From positions 1,798,001 through 1,862,000 of the forward strand of contig NZ_JABXJG010000001.1 in the NCBI RefSeq assembly GCF_013375535.1: DNA of 64,000 nt, read 5' to 3'. Below, piece after piece: positions 57,591-64,000 of the stretch; the stretch's first letter is position 1; each line of letters begins with the position of its first letter. The stretch is from Sphingobium sp. 15-1 (lineage in GTDB: Bacteria > Pseudomonadota > Alphaproteobacteria > Sphingomonadales > Sphingomonadaceae). The notes below the pieces were generated by a model. It saw nothing but the letters and a program-made list of their open reading frames with translations. It ran no database searches and was not told the origin of the DNA. The position numbers and the translations under genes are program-made.

Positions 57591-57602
57591 GAGGACAAAA
57601 GA

Positions 57603-57857
57603 ATGGCACTGCATTTCGAACTCGTGACCCCGGAAAAGCTCGTCCGCTCGGAAGAGGTCTATCAGGTGGTCGTTCCCGGCACCGATGGCGACTTCGGCGT
57701 GCTGGAAGGCCACGCGCCCTTCATGTCGACCGTCCGCGACGGCGCGATCCAGATCTTCGCCAGCGCCGGCAGCGCGCCCGAAGTCATCCCGGTCCGCGGC
57801 GGCTTTGCCGAAGTGAATGAAAAGGGCCTGACCGTCCTTGCGGAGCATGCCGGCTGA
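57603..57857 (+). CDS. atpC: ATP synthase F1 subunit epsilon, short form
   Basis: 84 aa. It has only the N-terminal beta-sandwich ([40 protein letters not shown]). The usual C-terminal two-helix inhibitory domain (about 50 residues) is missing. Short forms are known in alphaproteobacteria, so this need not be a truncation, but the self-inhibition of ATP hydrolysis by epsilon should be absent. Confidence 0.94.
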   Translation: MALHFELVTPEKLVRSEEVYQVVVPGTDGDFGVLEGHAPFMSTVRDGAIQIFASAGSAPEVIPVRGGFAEVNEKGLTVLAEHAG

Positions 57858-57883
57858 CAAGCCGAAACTGACCCCCGCCTGAC

Positions 57884-57920
57884 AAAAAGGCCGCGTTCCG
57901 CATCGGAACGCGGCCTTTTT
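57884..57920 (+). terminator. Rho-independent terminator of the atp operon
   Basis: AAAAAGGCCGCGTTCCG / CGGAACGCGGCCTTTTT: a perfect 12-bp GC-rich stem (57889-57900 with 57904-57915), loop CAT, flanked by A5 and T5, so it can act both ways. It lies 27 bases after atpC. Confidence 0.95.
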
Positions 57921-57976
57921 GGTTAGCGGCTCCTTAACTTTGCGCCGCTAATCGGATGCTCAGTCGGGGAGTATCC

Positions 57977-59941
57977 ATGTCCTATATGTTCCAAGACCTT
58001 GCGGGCCTTGCCCTCGCCACATTGCTGGCGCCGCTGGTCTTATATCTGCCGGGCCTGGGCCTGGTCCGCCTGCTGTCCAGAGCCGGACTTGCCGCCGAAA
58101 GCTATTGGCAGCGGATCGGCTGGGCCATGCTGCTGGGCTTGGCGGTCCTGCCCGTCTTCGAAATATTGCTGATCCGCATCGCGGGCATGCCGGCCATGCT
58201 CCTGCTGCACGCCGGCCTGGCTCTATGGGGCGCTCCACTGCTCCGGGCGCCCGATCGAAGCGCGTCGTTCGCGCCTTTCATCCTGCTCGGCCTCTTTTGG
58301 TGGCTGATCTGCGCATGGAGCATTGTCGATGTGGACGTAAACGGCAGGCTGTATCAAAGCCTGATCGCCGTCGACATGGTCAAGCATGCGGCGGTGGTCG
58401 AACAGATTGTCGGCCAGGGCGTCCCCTTTTCCGATCCGTTTTTCGCGCGCGAAGGCATTACGGGCTATTATCATTATTTCTATGCCTGGCCGGCCGCCAT
58501 CAAATGGATCGGCGGTGAAGCGATCAGCGCGCGCATGGCCTTCAGCGGATCGGTCTATTGGACAGGGATCGGCGTCGTCGCGCTCCTGTGGCGCCTTGCC
58601 ACCGACGCGGCCTTCATCCGCCCCGGCCGGGGTCCGCGCCTGCTGCTGCTCGCCGGCGCCTTGTGCTTCATCGCAGGCGCCGACCTGTTGTTCATGCTGT
58701 TGCGCTATCTTGTGGTCCATCGGATCGAACCGGAACTCGATAGCTGGAACACCGAAATCCGCATGCTCGGCACATCGGTTCTCTGGGTGCCCCATCATGT
58801 TTCCGCCATGGTCGCCGCTTGGACCGGGATGTTGCTCATAGTGCGGACGAGGCCGGGCAACCGGCTCTTGCTAGGGTCGGCGGCAGGGGCCGCCTTCGCC
58901 ACCATGTTCGGTGAGTCGGTCTGGATCGCCCTCACCATTGCGCCGCTGCTGGCAGGTTGGACCATTTTGCGCCTATTGCGACGCGATCCCGTGCTGCTCA
59001 TCGCCGGAACGGTCGCGCTGCTGCTCTCACTTCCCCAGTTGCACGACATCGTCCACGGCCGCGCGCCGGAAGCCTTTCCCATTGCCTTCGGCGTACGCCC
59101 CTTCACCGTCATCTTCGCGGCCGACACGCTGGCGGCGCAGCTTTGGTCCCTGATCCTCCTCCCGCTCAACTATGGGCTGGAGTTCGGCCTTTGCGGCGTG
59201 GGCGCCTATCTTTACTGGCGCGCGCGCAAGCGGCCGGAGCCCCAAGGCGTCGCGGTCCGCCAATTATTGCTGTGGAGCGCGATCACGGCGCTGCTCATCG
59301 CCAGCTTCTTCAAATCGGTCATCATCAACAATGATCTGGGCTGGCGCGCCGTTCTCTTCTCCGTCACGGCGGCCATGGTCTGGACGTTGAGACTGGGCCA
59401 GAGCATATCGTCCGTCCGAAAACTCCATCCGATGGCGCTTGCCCTGCTGGCCCTGGGTTCTGTCGGCACGGCCTGGGATCTGTTCGGCCTGCGGCTTATC
59501 CGGCAACCCCTATTCTCCGTGCGGCCGATCGGGCTCAACAATGCGCCCGCCATCAGCTATGCGCAGCGGCAGGCCTATGGCTGGACCGATCGTCACCTGC
59601 CGCCCAGAGCCGTGTTGCAGCATAATCCGGCCATCACGCTGAGAGCGGTCGATTTCGGCCTATATGGCCGCCACTGGCCCGCCGTCGCAGATGCGCAAGC
59701 CTATCTTTTCGGCGCCGGCACCAAGGCCACAGCCGATCGGATGGCGCTGCTGACGCCGATTTTCATGCGCTCTCTGCCCATGCACGACATGATCGACCGC
59801 GCCCGCAGCGCGCATGTCGACTTCTTGCTCTTTGCCGCGCGCGACCCGGTCTGGAGACTCCATGGCGGACCGCCACTCCCCTGTGTCTACCGCTCGGCCC
59901 TGATCTGCGTCGCCCCGGTGCCGAAGGAAAGCCGCTCATGA
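57977..59941 (+). CDS. Large polytopic membrane protein (glycosyltransferase-like?)
   Basis: 654 aa from the ATG at 57977 (MSYMFQDLAGLALATLL), with GGGGAG six bases upstream. About 13 membrane helices. A loop after helix 4 has FFAREGITGYYHYFYAWPAA, and the C-terminal soluble part (YAQRQAYGWTDRHLPPRAVL, HVDFLLFAARDPVWRLHGG) resembles the periplasmic end of lipid-linked sugar transferases. No DxD or known catalytic motif is clear. It is coupled to the next gene (stop overlaps the start by four bases). The role is unknown. Confidence 0.65.
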   Translation: MSYMFQDLAGLALATLLAPLVLYLPGLGLVRLLSRAGLAAESYWQRIGWAMLLGLAVLPVFEILLIRIAGMPAMLLLHAGLALWGAPLLRAPDRSASFAPFILLGLFWWLICAWSIVDVDVNGRLYQSLIAVDMVKHAAVVEQIVGQGVPFSDPFFAREGITGYYHYFYAWPAAIKWIGGEAISARMAFSGSVYWTGIGVVALLWRLATDAAFIRPGRGPRLLLLAGALCFIAGADLLFMLLRYLVVHRIEPELDSWNTEIRMLGTSVLWVPHHVSAMVAAWTGMLLIVRTRPGNRLLLGSAAGAAFATMFGESVWIALTIAPLLAGWTILRLLRRDPVLLIAGTVALLLSLPQLHDIVHGRAPEAFPIAFGVRPFTVIFAADTLAAQLWSLILLPLNYGLEFGLCGVGAYLYWRARKRPEPQGVAVRQLLLWSAITALLIASFFKSVIINNDLGWRAVLFSVTAAMVWTLRLGQSISSVRKLHPMALALLALGSVGTAWDLFGLRLIRQPLFSVRPIGLNNAPAISYAQRQAYGWTDRHLPPRAVLQHNPAITLRAVDFGLYGRHWPAVADAQAYLFGAGTKATADRMALLTPIFMRSLPMHDMIDRARSAHVDFLLFAARDPVWRLHGGPPLPCVYRSALICVAPVPKESRS

Positions 59942-60501
59942 AGACTCTCATCACGCTCGCCCTAGCCTATGCGCTGACGATAGCCATCGGCTTCCTCCTC
60001 TATATCGGCCTGATCCGCAGTCCGTTGCTGGCGGAACTCGGCATCCTCTTCTACCGGGGCGTCATCATCGCGGCCCTGACGGCCCTGCTGCTGCTCGTCA
60101 CGGGCCTGGCGCTGCGTCAAAGGCTGCGGCTCGACCCGGCGACGCTGGTCGGCGCCGTCGCGCTATCCCTCTCCTTCAACATCTGCTTCCTGATCACCTT
60201 CCCCGTGACCTTCGACCGGTCGATCACGATGTTCCTGCTCGCCCGGATCGAGCGGCATGACGGCGAACTGGACGCCGCCGGGCTGGAGCGGCTCTATATG
60301 CGCGAATATCTGGGCGACATGCGTCAGATCGACCGGCGCGTGGCGGAACAGGCCCTGTCCGGCAATATCCGCATCGACCAGGGGCACATCCACATCACCC
60401 CGCAGGGGCGGCGCCTGCTCGCGGGTGGACGAGTAATCGGCGGCTGGTTCGGCGCCGACCCGCGTTTCCTTACCGCTCCTTCGCCGGCTCCACGGCATTA
60501 G
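59938..60501 (+). CDS. Small membrane protein of unknown function
   Basis: 187 aa, starting inside the previous stop (ATGA). Three helices (LITLALAYALTIAIGFLLYI, FYRGVIIAALTALLLLVTGL, VALSLSFNICFLITFPVTF) followed by a cytoplasmic tail (RIERHDGELDAAGLERLYMR, GNIRIDQGHIHITPQGRRLL) that looks like a short winged or beta hairpin unit. No family recognised. Probably acts with the large membrane protein. Confidence 0.65.
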   Translation: MKTLITLALAYALTIAIGFLLYIGLIRSPLLAELGILFYRGVIIAALTALLLLVTGLALRQRLRLDPATLVGAVALSLSFNICFLITFPVTFDRSITMFLLARIERHDGELDAAGLERLYMREYLGDMRQIDRRVAEQALSGNIRIDQGHIHITPQGRRLLAGGRVIGGWFGADPRFLTAPSPAPRH

Positions 60502-60573
60502 CCATTTATCAAAGTTTCCACTCTATTCACCTTTACCAATCAGAGCTGATCCAGATTATTTCGGCGGAGAATT

Positions 60574-62100
60574 ATGAGCGCGTTTGGACGAAAAAATGGA
60601 CCCGCCGGCATCAAGCCGGGCTTCGGCATCGCTCGGCCAATGCAGGGAGGCGCGCCCAAGGAAGAGATCAAGGGCGGCGAGCAATTCCCGCCGCTGGACA
60701 TGACGGCGATCCCCTCGGAAACGCCGCTCGATCCGCTCTCCGCGCCCACCGGCCAGATGCAGCGCAACGCCGACGCGATGCAGCGCCTGTCGGAACGCGC
60801 CAATGCCGAACATGCCGCCGATGCCGGGCCGCAGGGCTTCGAAGCGTCGGTTCACAAGATCAAGGAGCAGGTCCTCCCCCGCCTGCTGGAGCGCGTCGAT
60901 CCCGAAGCCGCCGCGACGCTGACCAAGGATGAGCTGGCGGAGGAATTCCGCCCGATCATCATGGAGGTGCTGGCCGAACTGAAGCTGACCCTGAACCGGC
61001 GCGAGCAGTTTGCGCTGGAAAAGGTGCTGGTGGACGAGCTGCTCGGCCTTGGCCCGCTGGAGGAATTGCTGTCCGACCCGGACGTCACCGACATCATGGT
61101 CAACGGCCCGGAGCAGACCTATATCGAAAAGAAGGGCAAGCTCCAGATCGCGCCGATCAAGTTCCGCGACGAGGAGCATCTGTTCCAGATCGCCCAGCGC
61201 ATCGTGAACAAGGTCGGTCGCCGCGTCGACCAGACCACGCCGCTGGCCGACGCCCGCCTGCCTGACGGCTCTCGTGTGAACGTCATCGTGCCGCCGCTAT
61301 CGCTGCGCGGCACCGCCATCTCCATCCGTAAATTCTCCGCCAAGCCGATCACGCTGGACAATCTCGCCCAATGGGGGGCGATGAGCCAGAAGATGTGCAC
61401 CGCGCTCAAGATCGCAGGCGCCTGCCGCATGAACATCGTGATTTCGGGCGGCACCGGTTCGGGCAAGACCACGATGCTCAACGCCCTGTCGAAGATGATC
61501 GACCCGGGCGAGCGCGTGCTGACCATTGAGGACGCGGCGGAACTTCGCCTGCAGCAGCCGCACTGGCTGCCGCTGGAAACCCGCCCGCCGAACCTGGAGG
61601 GCCAAGGCGCGATCACCATTGGCGACCTCGTGAAGAACGCCCTGCGTATGCGTCCTGACCGTATCATCCTGGGCGAAATCCGTGGCGCGGAGTGCTTCGA
61701 CCTGCTCGCCGCGATGAACACGGGCCATGACGGCTCCATGTGCACGCTCCACTCCAACAGCCCGCGCGAATGCCTGGGCCGTATGGAGAATATGATCCTG
61801 ATGGGCGACATCAAGATTCCCAAAGAAGCGATTTCCAAGCAGATCGCGGACTCGGTCGACCTGATCGTGCAGGTGAAGCGCCTGCGCGACGGCTCCCGCC
61901 GCGTCACCAACGTCACCGAAGTGATCGGCATGGAAGGCGATGTCATCGTCACCCAGGAACTGTTCAAGTTCGAATATCATGACGAGGATGACAGCGGGAA
62001 GATCATCGGGGAATATCGCTCGATGGGCCTGCGCCCCTATACGCTGGACAAGGCGCGGCAGTTCGGATTCGATCAGCCTTTCCTGGAAGCCTGCCTGTAA
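60574..62100 (+). CDS. cpaF: CpaF/TadA-type secretion ATPase
   Basis: 508 aa. Variable, probably disordered N-terminus of about 90 residues. LLGLGPLEELLSDPDVTDIMVNG is the family block (split here for length: LGLGPLEELL, DPDVTDIMVNG). Walker A GGTGSGKTTM at 292-301, Asp box TIEDAAELRL, and Walker B/His box RMRPDRIILGEIRGAE and HDGSMCTLHSNSPRE. It powers Flp/Tad pilus assembly, but no other tad/cpa gene lies nearby. Confidence 0.93.
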   Translation: MSAFGRKNGPAGIKPGFGIARPMQGGAPKEEIKGGEQFPPLDMTAIPSETPLDPLSAPTGQMQRNADAMQRLSERANAEHAADAGPQGFEASVHKIKEQVLPRLLERVDPEAAATLTKDELAEEFRPIIMEVLAELKLTLNRREQFALEKVLVDELLGLGPLEELLSDPDVTDIMVNGPEQTYIEKKGKLQIAPIKFRDEEHLFQIAQRIVNKVGRRVDQTTPLADARLPDGSRVNVIVPPLSLRGTAISIRKFSAKPITLDNLAQWGAMSQKMCTALKIAGACRMNIVISGGTGSGKTTMLNALSKMIDPGERVLTIEDAAELRLQQPHWLPLETRPPNLEGQGAITIGDLVKNALRMRPDRIILGEIRGAECFDLLAAMNTGHDGSMCTLHSNSPRECLGRMENMILMGDIKIPKEAISKQIADSVDLIVQVKRLRDGSRRVTNVTEVIGMEGDVIVTQELFKFEYHDEDDSGKIIGEYRSMGLRPYTLDKARQFGFDQPFLEACL

Positions 62101-62137
62101 CGACCGGCCCGCACAGGCCGATCTGTAACAATCTGTT

Positions 62138-62161
62138 GCCGGCGGGACATTTCCCGCCGGC
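62138..62161 (+). terminator. Hairpin after cpaF
   Basis: GCCGGCGGGA and TCCCGCCGGC form a perfect 10-bp stem around CATT, 38 bases after the stop. There is no T-run, so it could act as a terminator only with Rho or as an RNA-stability element. Confidence 0.5.
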
Positions 62162-62224
62162 GCGCTTGCGCACAGCCTGCATCACCGGCACATCGGAGCC
62201 TCCCCCGTGAAGAGAGGATTGCCG

Positions 62225-63031
62225 ATGAACCGTCTCGCCCGCGCCGCCCTGCTGCTGACCGGCCTCTCCCTGCCCCTGCTGCCGCTTGCCGCCCAGCATG
62301 CCGGGCATCATCAGGCCGCCGATCCGATTGCCGCCGCCATCGCCGCGCCCAGCCGCACGCCCGCCAACAGCGCGCGCGATCCCTATCGCCATCCGGCCGA
62401 GACGCTGGCCTTCTTCGGGGTGAAGCCGGACCAGACGGTCGTCGAATATGCGCCCAGCGGCGGCTGGTACACGGAAATCCTGGCGCCCCTGCTGCACGAC
62501 AAGGGCAGCTTCTACGCGCTCCAGCCGACCGGGCGCTATCTGGACGGGTACAAGGCGTTCCTGGCCGCGAAGCCGGAGATTTACGGCAAGGTGAAGCTGG
62601 TTCCCTTCCCCGACCAGACCGGCCTGATCCCGGCGGGCAGCGTCGACACGCTGCTGACCTTCCGCAATGTCCATAATATGGTGATGGGCGGCACGGAAAT
62701 GGCGACCTTCAAGGCCTTTTACGATCTGCTGAAGCCGGGCGGGACATTGGGCGTCGTCGATCATCGCCTGCCCGAAGGACGGGACGCGGCGCTGGAAAAG
62801 AGCAGCGGCTATTTGAAGGTCTCGACCATCCGCCGCCTCGCGGAAGCGGCCGGGTTCGAATATGCCGGATCGTCGGAGATCAACGCCAATCCCAGGGACA
62901 CCGCCGACTGGGAAAAGGGCGTCTGGACGCTCCCCCCGACCCTGCGCAACGGAGAGGTCGACAAGGCGAAATATCTCGCGATCGGGGAAAGCGACCGGAT
63001 GACGCTGCGGTTTCGCAAGCCGGTGAAATAG
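62225..63031 (+). CDS. Exported class I methyltransferase-like protein
   Basis: 268 aa from the ATG at 62225, with AGAGAGGA upstream. A clear signal peptide (LARAALLLTGLSLPLLPLAA) is followed by QHAGHHQAADP. The methyltransferase-like part is PDQTVVEYAPSGGWYTEILA (motif I), then SVDTLLTFRNVHNMVMGGTE and LLKPGGTLGVVDHRLPEGR. It is unusual for a SAM-dependent fold to carry an export signal, because SAM is not normally periplasmic. It is a known annotated group in sphingomonads and others, but the activity is unproven. Confidence 0.85.
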   Translation: MNRLARAALLLTGLSLPLLPLAAQHAGHHQAADPIAAAIAAPSRTPANSARDPYRHPAETLAFFGVKPDQTVVEYAPSGGWYTEILAPLLHDKGSFYALQPTGRYLDGYKAFLAAKPEIYGKVKLVPFPDQTGLIPAGSVDTLLTFRNVHNMVMGGTEMATFKAFYDLLKPGGTLGVVDHRLPEGRDAALEKSSGYLKVSTIRRLAEAAGFEYAGSSEINANPRDTADWEKGVWTLPPTLRNGEVDKAKYLAIGESDRMTLRFRKPVK

Positions 63032-63085
63032 TTCGGAGATTGGGACGAGGCTGTTGAAAAGGAAGCAGACCCCATCCCCCTCATT

Positions 63086-63175
63086 CGTCATGCTGAACTT
63101 GTTTCAGCATCCATCGTGCCCCACCCGCCTTCGCTCTTGGGGAGAAATGGATGCTGAAACAAGTTCAGCATGACG
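63086..63175. repeat. Perfect 29-bp inverted repeat (GCTGAAACAAGTTCAGC family)
   Basis: 63086-63114 (starting CGTCATGCTGAACTTGTTTC) is the exact reverse complement of 63147-63175, with a 32-base spacer. Related repeats are at 11611 and 31951. The gap 63032-63291 has no other content. Confidence 0.85.
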
Positions 63176-63291
63176 GGTTGTCTAGAAGGCAACGCCGGAA
63201 CGGGATACGACCCTTCAAACGCATCCCATATATCAAAGCCACAAGCCCCCTAAGCTGTTGCGTCCTCCGGCAGCCGGGCTAAGGCGGTCGC

Positions 63292-64000
63292 GTGCCGCCC
63301 CTGCCCCCTTCCAGCCGTCCGCATCGCCCCTTCACCGCCATCGGCCTGCGGCTGGTCGCGGTGATCTGCCTGTCGGTCATGTTCGTGACGGTCAGGCTGG
63401 CCGATGCGCGTGGCGTGCATGTGGTCGAATCGCTGTTCTACCGGCAGGCGCTGGCCTTGCCCGTGGCCTTCGCCTGGATCGCCGCGAGTACCGGCATGGG
63501 ATCGATCCGCACCCGGCGCATCAGCGTTCATGCCACGCGCATGATCGTCGGCCTGACCGGCATGGTGCTGAACTTCCTGTCCTATATCCTGCTGCTGCCG
63601 GCGGAGGCCGTCACCATCGGCTTCACCATGCCGATCTTCGGCACCATATTGTCCGCCCTGATCCTGCGCGAAGCGACCGGCCTGCACCGCTGGAGCGCCG
63701 TTCTGGTCGGCTTTCTGGGCGTGATCGTCATGGTCCGCCCGGATGCCGGGCATTTTCCCGCCATCGGCGTCGCGGTCGCCCTCTCCGCCGCGTTCATCAC
63801 GGCCAATGTCAGTCTGGTGCTGCGCGAACTGGGGCGGACGGAAAGCGCGGGGGTGATCGTCTTCTGGTTCACCCTGTTGTCGCTGCCGCCGCTGGGCGCG
63901 GCGATGCTGTTCTATGGGCAGGCCCATGACGCCGTGACCTGGGGGCTGCTGTTGCTGATCGGCGTATCGGGCGGCATCGCGCAGATCTGCATGACCGCCG
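63292..64000 (+). CDS. DMT-superfamily (EamA) transporter, cut by window end
   Basis: 236 codons from a GTG at 63292 (VPPLPPSSRPHRPFTAIG) to the window edge with no stop. Seven or more helices are visible: GLRLVAVICLSVMFVTV, MIVGLTGMVLNFLSYILLLP, ITANVSLVLREL, and WGLLLLIGVSGGIAQICMTA at the cut. ALILREATGLHRWSAVLVGFLGVIVMVRP is the EamA repeat signature (split: LREATGLHRW, LGVIVMVRPDAG). It is a drug/metabolite exporter; the substrate is unknown. Confidence 0.85.
   Translation, partial: MPPLPPSSRPHRPFTAIGLRLVAVICLSVMFVTVRLADARGVHVVESLFYRQALALPVAFAWIAASTGMGSIRTRRISVHATRMIVGLTGMVLNFLSYILLLPAEAVTIGFTMPIFGTILSALILREATGLHRWSAVLVGFLGVIVMVRPDAGHFPAIGVAVALSAAFITANVSLVLRELGRTESAGVIVFWFTLLSLPPLGAAMLFYGQAHDAVTWGLLLLIGVSGGIAQICMTA

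Overview
The window reads as a chromosome segment from a GC-rich alphaproteobacterium of the sphingomonad group (Sphingobium, Sphingomonas or Novosphingobium-like). This is inferred from the gene families and their arrangement: an F1 ATP synthase operon with a very short epsilon subunit, lptF-lptG, glnE-bcp, erpA, an SDR-patatin pair, and a NepR-like anti-sigma factor. No rRNA or taxonomic marker gene is present, so the genus is not fixed.

Layout. 1-2944: the end of a surface-glycan type cluster (5'-truncated carbamoyltransferase, DUF5989 membrane protein, zinc-ribbon methyltransferase). About 2960-7950: a decayed mobile island. It holds fragments of a large serine recombinase on both sides, a frameshifted ParB-like gene, an IS110-type transposase tail and an intact IS21-family element. 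It abuts tRNA-Arg(CCT), and a degraded copy of the 3' end of that tRNA lies about 200 bp inside the island. 8060-13255: housekeeping genes (DUF1178, nitrilase, grxC, comF, an NDUFAF5-like methyltransferase, a lipid kinase, DUF2141). 13386-15713: lptF-lptG for LPS export. 15852-23849: desaturase, GNAT-like protein, second lipid kinase, metallophosphoesterase, xthA, erpA, M23 peptidase, DUF455 and bcp. 23846-33101: glnE, NepR-like protein, YpfJ-like metallopeptidase, a patatin-bdhA pair that may mobilise polyhydroxybutyrate, an M20 amidohydrolase and prmA. 33307-37190: def, recR, fmt, truA, a queuosine precursor transporter and tRNA-Arg(TCT). 37328-41234: a DUF4173 membrane protein translationally coupled to a response regulator and histidine kinase. 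41273-47987: acyltransferase-SGNH protein, monooxygenase-like protein, transaldolase, DUF2490, priA and DUF1289. 47987-49136: an IS630-family element inserted exactly in a stop codon. 49412-52143: ada and a membrane-anchored serine protease. 52352-57857: atpH-atpA-[LysE-type exporter]-atpG-atpD-atpC, ending in a strong terminator. 57977-64000: a membrane-protein pair, a solitary cpaF, an exported methyltransferase-like protein and a DMT transporter cut by the window end.

Intergenic spaces carry several families of palindromic repeats. One has GTGCTCCTGCG ends, one is centred on CCCGGGCTTGACCCGGG, one on GCTGAAACAAGTTCAGC, and one on CCTCCCGC/GCGGGAGG. The most unusual observations are the exporter gene embedded in the ATP synthase operon, the IS630 insertion that regenerates both stop codons, the tRNA-linked recombinase remnant, and two tightly coupled membrane modules of unknown role. 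No CRISPR array, rRNA, phage or complete secondary-metabolite system was seen.
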